64,000 nucleotides of DNA from Streptomyces lavendulae subsp. lavendulae (GTDB lineage: Bacteria > Actinomycetota > Actinomycetes > Streptomycetales > Streptomycetaceae). Under the pieces are notes generated by a model. The model did no database searches and had not been told where the DNA came from. It saw only the letters and a list, made by a program, of their open reading frames with translations. A program made the position numbers and the translations under genes. Below are positions 7,738 through 16,041 of this stretch, piece by piece (positions within the stretch are counted from its first letter, which is position 1; every line of letters begins with the position of its first letter). The stretch spans positions 2,852,001-2,916,000 of the forward strand of contig NZ_CP024985.1 in the NCBI RefSeq assembly GCF_002803845.1, read 5' to 3'.

Positions 7738-8826
7738 TCAGGCCTGGGCGGGCACCGACAGCCGCTGGAGGGCGAATCCGCGGTTGATTTCGGTCTGCCT
7801 GCGGTAGGAGGCGGGCAGGGCGGGCAGGGCGAGGAGCCGGTCGCAGGCGTGGAGGCTGGCGGCCAGGTCGCCCACCCAGAACGCGGTGATGGAGTACTCG
7901 AACAGCAGCCCCCAGCGGTAGACCCAGGGCTGGATGAACAGGACGTCGTCCGGGACCGGCCGGTCCAGGCAGGCCCGGACGATGGCGTGCGCCGAGTGGT
8001 ACCGGCCGAGGAGCCGTAGCCGCGAGACCAGTTCGTAGCAGGCCTCCATCCGCTCCGGCCGGGACTCCCAGGCGCGGTCGAGCGCGTCCCTCGCGGCGGG
8101 CCAGTCGGCCGGGTCACCGCTGTCGCCGTGCAGCACGCCGACCTGGAGGAGGGACTGGTACACCTCCTCGCCCCAGCCGCCCATGGCCGCCCGCCGCTCG
8201 TACAGGCGGATGGCCTCGGCGCGTTCGCCCATGTCGCGCATGGTCTGGGCGAGGTAGAAGACGGTCCGTCCGTTGTCCGGGTCGCGTGCCATCTCGGCGC
8301 CCAGCAGCCGGGCGTCGCGCTCGAACTTGTCGTGCTTGGAGCCGCCGTCGCCGTGGTCCTCGATGGCCAGGGCGTCCAGGTGGGCCACGGTCTCCGAGCG
8401 GTCGCAGGTGATGTATTCGTGGGTGACGCCCTCGTACCGCCACGGCAGCCGGCCGCTCACCAGCCGCTTGATGCGGTACTCGGTGTCGCCCTCGTGGCGG
8501 AGCATGTACGAGTCGGCCACCAGCGGCGGCAGGGGCGCGTCGGCCCGCAGGACGAGGTCGGCGTCGAGGAGGAGCAGATAGTCGGCCTTGCCGCGGGCGT
8601 GGGCGATGTTGAGACTCCGGTTGTGGCCGAAGTCGGTCCAGGGCTCCTCGTGGAGTTCGCCGGGGATCCCGTCGAGGGCGGCGCGGATCAGCTGCTGGGT
8701 GCCGTCGGTGGATCCGGTGTCGGAGATGACCCAGGTGTCGATGTGGTCGCGCACCGAGGCCAGGCAGCGCTCGATGACGGCGGACTCGTTCTTCACGATC
8801 ATGCAGAGGCAGATGGTCGGCTTCAC
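7738..8826 (-). CDS. Family 2 glycosyltransferase with a TPR-like C-terminal part
   Basis: Protein of 362 residues. The N-terminal GT-A domain begins ICLCMIVKNESAVIERCL, has DTGSTDGTQ for nucleotide-sugar binding and LLLLDADLVL as the DxD metal motif. The C-terminal half is helical, with repeats such as ARLLGAEMARDPDNGRTVFY and YEACYELVSRL-type segments, a TPR-like pattern common in this GT2 subgroup. The start is the GTG at 8826, just before the conserved MIVKNE block; upstream extensions have no homology. No membrane segment is evident. The acceptor is unknown. It is divergent from the collagen-like gene, which raises the idea that it modifies that protein, but there is no direct evidence. 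Confidence 0.85.
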   Translation of the reverse strand: MKPTICLCMIVKNESAVIERCLASVRDHIDTWVISDTGSTDGTQQLIRAALDGIPGELHEEPWTDFGHNRSLNIAHARGKADYLLLLDADLVLRADAPLPPLVADSYMLRHEGDTEYRIKRLVSGRLPWRYEGVTHEYITCDRSETVAHLDALAIEDHGDGGSKHDKFERDARLLGAEMARDPDNGRTVFYLAQTMRDMGERAEAIRLYERRAAMGGWGEEVYQSLLQVGVLHGDSGDPADWPAARDALDRAWESRPERMEACYELVSRLRLLGRYHSAHAIVRACLDRPVPDDVLFIQPWVYRWGLLFEYSITAFWVGDLAASLHACDRLLALPALPASYRRQTEINRGFALQRLSVPAQA

Positions 8827-8975
8827 GGCGGGGACCCTATGGACCGCCGGACGGGTACGGCCCGCAGCGCGCCGCGCGGCTGACCCGGGCGGGTGCGTGC
8901 ACTGGGCCGAACCGCTGAACGGCGGGCGCGCCGCGCGGCGCGGCGCGGCGGGTGGTCCCCAGCATGTCTGCGTAC

Positions 8976-9004
8976 CACCGGACGATCCGGTGATCATCCG
9001 ATCA
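8976..9004. promoter_or_regulatory. Two adjoining dyads before the collagen-like gene
   Basis: CACCGGA (8976-8982) and TCCGGTG (8986-8992) form a perfect palindrome with a 3-base centre. TGATC (8991-8995) and GATCA (9000-9004) form a second. They lie 20-50 bases before the ATG at 9025, in the 198-base gap divergent from the glycosyltransferase gene. They may be an operator; no regulator is identified. Confidence 0.4.
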
Positions 9005-9024
9005 GATTTTCCAAGGAGCGGCAC

Positions 9025-9774
9025 ATGCGTCCTGAGGACAGCTGCAGATCCAAGCTGGGCCCGGTGCCCAGGCGAGCCGGCTGGCTCACCGGCGGAGCGT
9101 TCGCCTCCCTCGCCCTGGTGCTGGGCGGCGTCGCCTCCCCCGCCGTCGCGGCGGCGGCACCCGGGGCTGATGCCCTGGGCGGTGGGGATCACTGCACGTC
9201 GTCCGAGTCGCGGCACAAGGCGGCGCCGTCCGGCGGGGGTGGCGACGACGACGAGTGCCGCGGTCCGCAGGGCCCGAGGGGTCCGCGCGGTCCGAAGGGC
9301 GAGCGGGGTCCGACGGGTCCGACAGGTCCGACGGGCGCCACCGGAGCCACGGGTGCGACGGGTGCGACGGGAGCAGCCGGCCCGTGCATCGACATCGACA
9401 GTTACTCCCGCTCCAACAGCGAGTCGTTCAGCGCCGCCGTCCGCAACGGCATCGTCTCTGCCGGTCGTGCGCCGAACACGGGTGCCCCGGTGATCTGGCA
9501 GAACCTCTCGGGCATCACCGGCTACCCCAGTACCGCTGAAGCGGGCGTCCCGTGCGGCGTCTCGATCGAGGCCGCGGGCAACGACGCCTACGTCAAGACC
9601 CTGACCACCACCGGCCGGGTCTACCAGCTGCACGTCGCCGTCAACGGGGCGAACTTCACCCCCGACACCACGACGGGATGGGTGCTCCAGGTCGGCCCCG
9701 CCCTGCGCCGGGGCAAGAGCGTCCCCTTCCACGGAGAGGTTTCCTACGGCTTCTCGCCGAACAAGGTCGAGTGA
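9025..9774 (+). CDS. Exported collagen-like repeat protein
   Basis: Protein of 249 residues. AAGGAG lies six bases before the ATG. The N-terminus has Arg and Lys residues and then a hydrophobic stretch ending ASPAVAAAA, a Sec-type signal peptide cut near residue 42. A Gly-X-Y tract follows at about 78-116, first with GPRGPKGER (charged triplets), then GPT and GAT triplets. The C-terminal 130 residues are a globular domain of unknown family with a few Cys. Bacterial collagen-like proteins form triple helices at the cell surface. The tract is short (about 13 triplets), so it may be a stalk. A cell-wall anchor motif is not seen. Confidence 0.85.
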   Translation: MRPEDSCRSKLGPVPRRAGWLTGGAFASLALVLGGVASPAVAAAAPGADALGGGDHCTSSESRHKAAPSGGGGDDDECRGPQGPRGPRGPKGERGPTGPTGPTGATGATGATGATGAAGPCIDIDSYSRSNSESFSAAVRNGIVSAGRAPNTGAPVIWQNLSGITGYPSTAEAGVPCGVSIEAAGNDAYVKTLTTTGRVYQLHVAVNGANFTPDTTTGWVLQVGPALRRGKSVPFHGEVSYGFSPNKVE

Positions 9775-9806
9775 CCCGGGCCTGACCGTCCGGCATGCCG
9801 GCGCCC

Positions 9807-9834
9807 GGCCCCGCCCCCACCCCGGGGCGGGGCC
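9807..9834. terminator. GC hairpin after the collagen-like gene
   Basis: GGCCCCGCCCC (9807-9817) pairs with GGGGCGGGGCC (9824-9834) over a six-base loop, 33 bases after the stop codon. Confidence 0.6.
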
Positions 9835-9857
9835 CTTCGGCGTCCGGGCTGCGAACG

Positions 9858-9907
9858 CCGACGGCCGCCGTCCGTACCCGGGTTCGGGTACGGACGGCGG
9901 CCGTCGG
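9858..9907. terminator. Long bidirectional hairpin between convergent genes
   Basis: The arms at 9858-9879 and 9886-9907 are perfect 22-base complements with the loop GGGTTC. The hairpin lies between the end of the plus-strand collagen-like gene and the minus-strand end of accE at 9928, so it can stop transcription from both sides. Confidence 0.8.
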
Positions 9908-9927
9908 ACGAAGCGGTGGCGCGTCGG

Positions 9928-10128
9928 CTAGCCCTGCCAGCTGTGCGGGGCCTGGAAGCCCCGGCTGCGCTCCAGGCGGCGCCAGCCGGCCTGGGAGCGA
10001 CGGGTGGTGGCGGCCTCCTCGGGCGCGGCGGCGGCGCGGGCGAGCAGGATCGCGGTGATCGCGGCCAGCTCCTCGGGCGCGGCGTTGCCCTTCTCGACCT
10101 TCAGCAGGGTGTCGGTGGCGGTGCTCAT
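9928..10128 (-). CDS. accE: Acyl-CoA carboxylase epsilon subunit
   Basis: Protein of 66 residues typical of the actinobacterial epsilon subunit, which binds and stimulates the carboxyltransferase beta subunit. It shows LLKVEKGNAAPEELAAITAI, the conserved core of this family, and ends in a Trp- and Arg-rich tail with the SQAGWRR motif. It follows accB on the minus strand after 23 bases, with which it is surely co-transcribed. The naming as accE rather than pccE rests on the partner's specificity residue. Confidence 0.93.
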   Translation of the reverse strand: MSTATDTLLKVEKGNAAPEELAAITAILLARAAAAPEEAATTRRSQAGWRRLERSRGFQAPHSWQG

Positions 10129-10151
10129 CGGTGGCAGGTCTCCTTCGCTCG

Positions 10152-11735
10152 TTACTGCGGCGGGTTGCCGTGCTTGCGGGACGGCAGATCGGCGTGCTTG
10201 GTGCGGAGCATCGCGAGGGCGCTCACGAGCACCTCGCGGGTCTCGGCGGGGTCGATGACGTCGTCCACGAGGCCGCGCTCGGCCGCGTAGTACGGGTGCA
10301 TCAGCTCGGCCTTGTATTCCTTGACCATCCGGGCGCGCATCGCCTCGGGGTCCTCGGCGTCCGCGATCTGCTTGCGGAAGATGACGTTGGCCGCGCCCTC
10401 GGCGCCCATGACGGCGATCTCATTGGTCGGCCAGGCGTAGGTGAGGTCGGCGCCGATGGACTGGGAGTCCATGACGATGTACGCGCCGCCGTAGGCCTTG
10501 CGCAGGATCAGCGAGATCCGCGGCACGGTGGCGTTGCAGTACGCGTACAGCAGCTTGGCGCCGTGGCGGATGATGCCGCCGTGCTCCTGGTCGACGCCCG
10601 GCAGGAAGCCGGGGACGTCCAGCAGTGTGACGATCGGGATGTTGAAGGCGTCGCAGAGCTGGACGAACCGCGCGGCCTTCTCGGAGGCGTGGATGTCCAG
10701 GACGCCGGCGAGGTGGCCGGGCTGGTTGGCGACGATGCCGACGACCTGGCCGTCCAGCCGCGCGAGGGCGCAGATGATGTTGCGGGCCCAGCGCTCGTGG
10801 ATCTCCAGGACGTCGCCGTCGTCGACGAGCTCCTCGATCACCTTGAGCATGTCGTACGGGCGGTTGCCGTCGGCCGGGACCAGGTCCAGCAGGACCTCGG
10901 AGCGACGGTCCTTCGGGTCGTCGGTCTCGTGGACCGGCGGGTTCTCGCGGTTGTTGGAGGGCAGCATCGTGATGAGGTAGCGGACCTCGGAGATGCAGGT
11001 CTCCTCGTCGTCGTACGCGAAGTGCGCCACGCCCGAGGTCTCGGCGTGCACGTCCGCACCGCCGAGGCCGTTCTGGGTGATCTCCTCGCCGGTCACCGCG
11101 CGGACCACGTCCGGGCCGGTGATGAACATCTGCGAGGTGTCGCGGACCATGAAGACGAAGTCCGTGAGCGCCGGGGAGTACGCGGCGCCGCCGGCGCAGG
11201 GGCCGAGCATGACCGAGATCTGCGGGATGACGCCCGAGGCCTTGGTGTTGCGCTGGAAGATGCCGCCGTACCCGGCGAGCGCCGAGACGCCCTCCTGGAT
11301 GCGGGCGCCCGCGCCGTCGTTGAGGGAGACCAGCGGGGCACCGGCCGCGATGGCCATGTCCATGATCTTGTGGATCTTCGTGGCGTGGGCCTCGCCCAGC
11401 GCGCCGCCGAAGATCCGGAAGTCGTGCGCGTAGACGAAGACCGTACGGCCCTCGACGGTGCCCCAGCCGGTGATGACACCGTCGGTGTAGGGCTTCTTGG
11501 CCTCCAGGCCGAAGCCGGTGGCCCGGTGCCTGCGGAGCTGCTCGACCTCCTTGAAGGAACCCTCGTCGAGCAGGAGCGCGATGCGCTCACGCGCGGTCAG
11601 CTTGCCCTTGGCGTGCTGCGCTTCGGTCGCCCGGTCGCTGGGGCCGCGCCGGGCGTCCTCGCGGAGGGAGTGCAGCTCGGCCACGCGCCCGCGGGCGTCC
11701 GTCGGCTCGCTCGGAGTCTGGTCCACAACGGTCAT
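10152..11735 (-). CDS. accB: Acyl-CoA carboxylase beta subunit (carboxyltransferase)
   Basis: Carboxyltransferase of 527 residues that moves CO2 from carboxybiotin to acetyl- or propionyl-CoA, giving malonyl- or methylmalonyl-CoA. Both crotonase-fold halves are present: the oxyanion glycines GAGARIQEG (about 141-149) and GPCAGGAAYSPAL in the first, and NQPGHLAGVLD, DVPGFLPG and RKAYGGAYIVM in the second. In the acyl pocket the residue after GGAY is Ile (about 420); propionyl-specific PccB enzymes have Asp there, so this matches the broader AccB type. The biotinylated alpha subunit is not in the window. The start is the ATG at 11735 (MTVVDQ), which the divergent promoter region supports. Confidence 0.95.
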   Translation of the reverse strand: MTVVDQTPSEPTDARGRVAELHSLREDARRGPSDRATEAQHAKGKLTARERIALLLDEGSFKEVEQLRRHRATGFGLEAKKPYTDGVITGWGTVEGRTVFVYAHDFRIFGGALGEAHATKIHKIMDMAIAAGAPLVSLNDGAGARIQEGVSALAGYGGIFQRNTKASGVIPQISVMLGPCAGGAAYSPALTDFVFMVRDTSQMFITGPDVVRAVTGEEITQNGLGGADVHAETSGVAHFAYDDEETCISEVRYLITMLPSNNRENPPVHETDDPKDRRSEVLLDLVPADGNRPYDMLKVIEELVDDGDVLEIHERWARNIICALARLDGQVVGIVANQPGHLAGVLDIHASEKAARFVQLCDAFNIPIVTLLDVPGFLPGVDQEHGGIIRHGAKLLYAYCNATVPRISLILRKAYGGAYIVMDSQSIGADLTYAWPTNEIAVMGAEGAANVIFRKQIADAEDPEAMRARMVKEYKAELMHPYYAAERGLVDDVIDPAETREVLVSALAMLRTKHADLPSRKHGNPPQ

Positions 11736-11908
11736 GTACCGACCTTACGAAGCCCGGCCATGAAAACCCTCCGTTGGTTCTACACAGTCTCGGGCCCCAT
11801 CCGCTGTACGGGCCGGACAGAACCTCCGGAGGATGTACGGACTCCCCCAGCGGGGACCTTCGGCCTTTGTGGGAGTCGAACAAAACCGACCCACATGGAC
11901 GCAGGAAG

Positions 11909-11957
11909 TTGAAATTTGAACGGAATGGCTCTAGCCTCGCTCTAGTTGAACTTTCAA
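11909..11957 (+). promoter_or_regulatory. Promoter and overlapping palindrome upstream of the YceI gene
   Basis: TTGAAA (11909-11914), a 17-base spacer and TAGCCT (11932-11937) match the housekeeping Streptomyces promoter. TTGAACTTTCAA (11946-11957), a palindrome of TTGAA arms, covers the likely start of transcription. A related direct repeat TTGAAATTTGAA overlaps the -35 box. A repressor of the MarR kind is plausible, since these often guard YceI genes, but no such gene is adjacent. Confidence 0.6.
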
Positions 11958-11992
11958 GCAATTTCCACGCAGAACCTTCCGAGGAGGAAGCC

Positions 11993-12595
11993 ATGGGTCT
12001 CTTCACCCGCCGCAGCCAGACCACCCCCGTCGCCACGCTCGACGTGGACCCGGCGCTCGCCGCCCTCACCGGGGACTACACGATCGACGCGAGCCACAGC
12101 AGCATCGGCTTCACCGTGCGCCACGCCATGGTGACCAACGTCCGCGGCAGCTTCACCGAGCACGAGGGCACCCTGCACCTCGACGGCACGGACCCGTCCC
12201 GGTCCACGGCCGCCATCGACGTCACCATCGCCTCCGTCGGCACGGGCATCGCCGACCGCGACGCGCACCTGCGGGGCGCCGACTTCTTCGACGCCGAACG
12301 CTTCCCCCTGATGCGCTTCCGCTCCACCTCGGCGCAGCGCGTCGGCGGCGACACGTACCGGATCACCGGAGAACTGACGATCAAGGACGTCACGCGTCCG
12401 CTCTCCATCGACCTGGAGTTCGCGGGCAGCGCGACCGACGTCTACGGCAACGAGCGCGTCGGCTTCGAGGGCTCCGCCGAGATCCTGCGCTCCGACTGGG
12501 GCCTGACCTGGAACGCGGCCCTGGAGGCCGGCGGCGTCATGGTCAGCGACAAGGTGAAGCTGACCTTCGACATCTCGGCGATCAAGCAGGCCTAG
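11993..12595 (+). CDS. YceI family lipid-binding protein
   Basis: YceI-fold protein of 200 residues, related to polyisoprenoid-binding proteins. The ATG at 11993 follows GAGGAGGAAG closely. The family pattern is clear: YTIDASHSSIGFTVRHAMVT, VRGSFTEHEGTLHLDG, RDAHLRGADFFDAERFPLMR and ITGELTIKDVTRPLSIDLEF. There is no signal peptide, so it is cytoplasmic, unlike the periplasmic E. coli protein. It is alone under its own promoter. In streptomycetes such genes are often induced by stress; here that is inferred only from the operator-like palindrome. Confidence 0.92.
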   Translation: MGLFTRRSQTTPVATLDVDPALAALTGDYTIDASHSSIGFTVRHAMVTNVRGSFTEHEGTLHLDGTDPSRSTAAIDVTIASVGTGIADRDAHLRGADFFDAERFPLMRFRSTSAQRVGGDTYRITGELTIKDVTRPLSIDLEFAGSATDVYGNERVGFEGSAEILRSDWGLTWNAALEAGGVMVSDKVKLTFDISAIKQA

Positions 12596-12617
12596 TCCTG
12601 CCGGGCGGCTCCGGGCC

Positions 12618-12640
12618 GGGGGCGGCTACCAGCCGCCCCC
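12618..12640. terminator. Hairpin at the convergent gene ends
   Basis: GGGGGCGGCT (12618-12627) pairs with AGCCGCCCCC (12631-12640) around ACC. It includes the stop codon of the minus-strand gene ending at 12626 and follows the YceI gene. Confidence 0.6.
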
Positions 12641-13987
12641 GCCGTCGAAGCCGCCGCCCCCGTCGAAGCCGCCCCCGCCGCCGAAGTCCCCGCCGCCGAA
12701 GTCGGACGGGTTGAAGTCCGCCCCGGAGACGTCACCGCCCTCGAACCCGGAGCCCATGCCACCGCCGAAGTCGGAGGCGTAGGCGGGAGAGGACATCATC
12801 GAACCGAGCATCGTGCCCACGAGCAGGCCGGGCAGGATGCCGCCGCCGAAGTAGCCGCCGGCCCAGGGGCCGTACGCCGGGCCGGCGTCGTAGTACGGGC
12901 GCGGCCCGTGCTCGGTGTCGACGGTGCGGACCGCCGGGTCCAGGCCGTCCCGCAGCCGTACGGCGTCCGCCGCGCAGACCGGCACCGTACGCGGCGCCCC
13001 GCCGGCCGGCGCCCAGGCGGCGTCCTCCGTGCTCGGGCCGTGGCGCGGGTCGAAGAAGCAGGGCGAACGGCGCTCCGGCAGGGGCCGACCCTGGCGGCGC
13101 GCATCGAGGCGGGCCAGCGCGAAGCGGCCGTCCTCCAGCGCCTGGGTCACGCCCTGGACCTCCTCCGGGCGCTGCACCGAGGCCATGATCTGCTTGGCCT
13201 TCTCGTAGGAGTCCAGGCCCTGCTCGTAGTCCGCGCGCATCGCGTCGTCGGCGCCGGGCTCGCCCGGGTGGAAGTCGAGGCGGTCGAGCTCCTCGCCGAA
13301 GGCGGTGATGTCCTCGTCCACGACCACGCTGAGGCGCGCGACGGCCTCGCGGCGGGCCTCCTCCTTCTGCCTGCGGTTGCGCTTGACCAGCGCGTACGCC
13401 CCGCCGCCACCGACCAGTGCGACCGCGCCGAGGCCGATCAGGGCGCCGGTGGGGAAGGCCTCGTCCGCCGCGGCGCCGCCCCAGGAGGCCGGGGCTCCGC
13501 CCTTGACCTGGGTGAGGGCCTGGTCGACGAAGTTGTTGAGCTGGGTGTTCGCGTCCACCGGGGTGCCGGTCTTGACGGCGTCGGTGAGGTTGCGGACGGC
13601 GTTGCCGGACATCACCGTCCGGTCGGCGCCGGCGTTGAAGCCGTCGCCGAGGCGGATCGCGTACAGGCCGGTGATCCCGGTCTCGGCGCGGACCGCGCCG
13701 AGCACCTTGTCCTGCGGGAACTGGGCGGTGTTCGGGAGCACGGCGACGAACACCGGCTTCCCCGCGTCCTTGATCTTCTTGGCCAGCGCGTCCGCCTGGC
13801 TCTGGGACAGCTGTGACCGCGCCCCCGGGTCGACGTAGACCGGCCCCTCCTTCAGGGCCTCCCCCACGGCGGAGACCCCCGTGGCCGCCGACGCCTGCGG
13901 GGCGGCCACGAAGGCGGTCGCCGACAGGGCCAGCAGCAGGCCTGCCAGCATCGGTCGGAAGCGCGCGGAAATCAGCCTGGTCCTCAT
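12626..13987 (-). CDS. Exported membrane protein with TPM-like N-terminal part and Gly-rich tail
   Basis: Protein of 453 residues. A signal peptide ends near APQASAATG (about 29-37). An extracellular region of about 130 residues with QSQADALAKKIKDAGKPVFV resembles the TPM domain fold. One membrane segment follows at about 178-198 (TGALIGLGAVALVGGGG), then a basic cytoplasmic coil and a tail of FGGGGGFDGGGG repeats. The start is ATG 13987; GTG 13993 is possible and the ribosome site is poor. It lies downstream of cimA on the same strand with a gap of about 100 bases. Function unknown. Confidence 0.75.
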   Translation of the reverse strand: MRTRLISARFRPMLAGLLLALSATAFVAAPQASAATGVSAVGEALKEGPVYVDPGARSQLSQSQADALAKKIKDAGKPVFVAVLPNTAQFPQDKVLGAVRAETGITGLYAIRLGDGFNAGADRTVMSGNAVRNLTDAVKTGTPVDANTQLNNFVDQALTQVKGGAPASWGGAAADEAFPTGALIGLGAVALVGGGGAYALVKRNRRQKEEARREAVARLSVVVDEDITAFGEELDRLDFHPGEPGADDAMRADYEQGLDSYEKAKQIMASVQRPEEVQGVTQALEDGRFALARLDARRQGRPLPERRSPCFFDPRHGPSTEDAAWAPAGGAPRTVPVCAADAVRLRDGLDPAVRTVDTEHGPRPYYDAGPAYGPWAGGYFGGGILPGLLVGTMLGSMMSSPAYASDFGGGMGSGFEGGDVSGADFNPSDFGGGDFGGGGGFDGGGGFDGGGGW

Positions 13988-14091
13988 GCCCACGACGCTA
14001 CCCGAACCGGATGTTTCCTGTGTGAGCTGGACATAAGGGCGATCCGGCGACCCGGCGGACCGCGCCGGGGACGCCTGCTCCGCCGGTTCGG

Positions 14092-15714
14092 CTACTCCGC
14101 CGGTTCGACGCCCGCGTGCAGGAGGCCGAAGGTGAAGGCGTCCTCCAGGGCCTGCCAGGACGCGGCGATCACGTTCTCGGCGACGCCGACCGTGGACCAC
14201 TCCCGGGTGCCGTCCGTCGTGGAGATCAGGACGCGGGTCGTGGACTCCGTGCCGTGCTTGCCCTCCAGGATGCGGACCTTGTAGTCGATGAGCTCGAACT
14301 TGGCGAGCTGCGGGTAGAAGCGTTCGAGGGCCACGCGCAGGGCCCGGTCCAGGGCGTTGACCGGGCCGTTGCCCTCCGCCGTGGCGACGATCCGCTCGCC
14401 CTTGGCCCACAGCTTGACCGTGGCCTCGTTGGCGTGGGTGCCGTCGGGGCGGTCCTCGACGATCGCGCGCCAGGACTCCGTACGGAAGTACTTGCGGGCC
14501 CGGCCCTCGACCTCGGCGCGCAGCAGCAGCTCGAAGGAGGCGTCGGCGGCCTCGTACGTGTAGCCCCGGAGCTCCCGCTCCTTGACCCGCTCGACGACCC
14601 GGGAGATCAGCGCGCGGTCCCCGCCGAGGTCGACGCCGAGCTCCTTGCCCTTGAGCTCGATGGAGGCGCGGCCGGCCATGTCGGAGACCAGCATCCGCAT
14701 GGTGTTGCCGACCCGCTCGGGGTCGATGTGCTGGTAGAGGTCGGGGTCGACCTTGATGGCCGAGGCGTGCAGGCCCGCCTTGTGCGCGAAGGCGGAGACG
14801 CCCACGTACGGCTGGTGCGTGGAGGGGGTGAGGTTGACGACCTCGGCGATCGCGTGCGAGATGCGGGTCATCTCGGCGAGGGCGCCCTCGGGGAGCACCT
14901 TGCGGCCGTACTTGATCTCCAGTGCGGCGACGACGGGGAAGAGGTTGGCGTTGCCGACGCGCTCGCCGTAGCCGTTCGCGGTGCACTGCACGTGCGTGGC
15001 GCCGGCGTCGACGGCGGCCAGGGTGTTGGCGACAGCGCAGCCGGTGTCGTCCTGGGCGTGGATGCCGAGGCGGGCCCCGGTGTCCGCGATGACCGTCGCG
15101 ACGACGGCGGTGACCTGGGCGGGGAGCATGCCGCCGTTGGTGTCGCAGAGGATGACGACGTCGGCCCCGGCCTCGTGCGCGGTGCGGACCACGGACTTGG
15201 CGTACTCGGGGTTGGCGCGGTAGCCGTCGAAGAAGTGCTCGCAGTCGACGAAGACGCGGCGGCCCTGGGCGACCAGGTGGGAGACGGTGTCCCGGACCAT
15301 CTCCAGGTTCTCTTCGAGGGTGGTGCGCAGGGCGAGCTCGACGTGCCGGTCGTGGGACTTCGCGACCAGGGTGATCACCGGGGCGCCGGATTCCAGGAGG
15401 GCGCGGACCTGCGGGTCCGCGGCGGCGCTGCCGCCGGCCCGGCGGGTCGCGCCGAAGGCGACGAGCTGGGCGTTCTTGAAGTCGATCTCGGCGCGGGCGC
15501 GGGCGAAGAACTCGGTGTCGCGGGGGTTGGCGCCGGGCCAGCCGCCCTCGATGAAGCCGACTCCGAAGTCGTCCAGGTGCCGTGCGATGGTCAGCTTGTC
15601 CGCGACCGTGAGGTTGATGCCCTCACGCTGGGCGCCGTCGCGCAGGGTGGTGTCGAAGACGTGGAAGCTGTCATCGAGGGCCGCTGTCGGCTCCGTCGCC
15701 TCTGTCGTCGTCAT
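14092..15714 (-). CDS. cimA: (R)-citramalate synthase
   Basis: Enzyme of 540 residues that condenses pyruvate with acetyl-CoA to citramalate, an entry to isoleucine that bypasses threonine. The N-terminal HMGL-like TIM barrel begins FDTTLRDGAQREGINLTV, with metal-binding HAQDDTGCAVANTLAAVDAG and GYGERVGNANL. A C-terminal LeuA-type allosteric dimer domain is from about 410 on (ALDRALRVALERFYP). Length and motifs fit the CimA subgroup (TIGR00977) better than LeuA. Later steps use LeuCD and LeuB; leuB is at 23218-24258. A hairpin with a T run lies about 100 bases upstream and suggests attenuation. Confidence 0.92.
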   Translation of the reverse strand: MTTTEATEPTAALDDSFHVFDTTLRDGAQREGINLTVADKLTIARHLDDFGVGFIEGGWPGANPRDTEFFARARAEIDFKNAQLVAFGATRRAGGSAAADPQVRALLESGAPVITLVAKSHDRHVELALRTTLEENLEMVRDTVSHLVAQGRRVFVDCEHFFDGYRANPEYAKSVVRTAHEAGADVVILCDTNGGMLPAQVTAVVATVIADTGARLGIHAQDDTGCAVANTLAAVDAGATHVQCTANGYGERVGNANLFPVVAALEIKYGRKVLPEGALAEMTRISHAIAEVVNLTPSTHQPYVGVSAFAHKAGLHASAIKVDPDLYQHIDPERVGNTMRMLVSDMAGRASIELKGKELGVDLGGDRALISRVVERVKERELRGYTYEAADASFELLLRAEVEGRARKYFRTESWRAIVEDRPDGTHANEATVKLWAKGERIVATAEGNGPVNALDRALRVALERFYPQLAKFELIDYKVRILEGKHGTESTTRVLISTTDGTREWSTVGVAENVIAASWQALEDAFTFGLLHAGVEPAE

Positions 15715-15814
15715 GCTGATCTGACTCCTGTCGGATGAGTGGTTCCGGAAGCCCGGGATCCACTGCCCCCATCATCGCGCGCTGCCGACCCGGCGTGGTT
15801 TTGGAGCCGGGAAA

Positions 15815-15844
15815 CGAAAAGACCCCTCGCGGGTGCGAGAGGTC
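15815..15844 (-). terminator. Candidate attenuator upstream of cimA
   Basis: On the minus strand, GACCTCTCGC pairs with GCGAGGGGTC (plus positions 15835-15844 and 15821-15830) around a four-base loop and is followed by TCTTTTCGTTT. It is an intrinsic terminator shape placed before cimA, with no complete gene upstream in this direction that needs it. It resembles the attenuator before ilvB. Confidence 0.65.
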
Positions 15845-15896
15845 TGCGCGCGGGTCTGAGGCACGGTGGCCGCTGCCGCGAAGGTCTTCCACGGTT

Positions 15897-15938
15897 TCAG
15901 CGGTCACAGAGGACCGGCGCGCTGCTGTCCATAATCAT
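15897..15938 (-). CDS. Possible cimA leader peptide
   Basis: The gap 15715-16041 (327 bases) contains a 13-codon frame ATG to TGA that reads MIMDSSAPVLCDR, ending 53 bases before the attenuator stem. It has one Ile, one Val and one Leu codon. This is a weak control signal compared with the ILVL run of the ilvB leader, and no strong ribosome site precedes it. Its position is right for a leader peptide, but the call is tentative. Apart from this and the hairpin I see nothing in the gap. Confidence 0.35.
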   Translation of the reverse strand: MIMDSSAPVLCDR

Positions 15939-16041
15939 GAGCTGAGCAGGCACGCTCGCAGTGTGCCACACCGCCCGTCGCCCGTGGACGCCGGTCTCAG
16001 CATCCGGGCACCCCGGTCCGGCAGCCGGTCCGGCCGCCCCG

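Noticed and set aside
8930..8955. GC-only run as a Z-DNA or recombination site
   Set aside because: Such runs are common at this base composition and nothing else supports the idea.
9189..9395. Minus-strand Pro/Val/Gly frame opposite the collagen tract
   Set aside because: It is the reverse complement of Gly-X-Y codons and has no start signal.
15671..15907. A 78-residue minus-strand frame upstream of cimA
   Set aside because: It runs through the attenuator hairpin and the cimA start, has no ribosome site and no homology.
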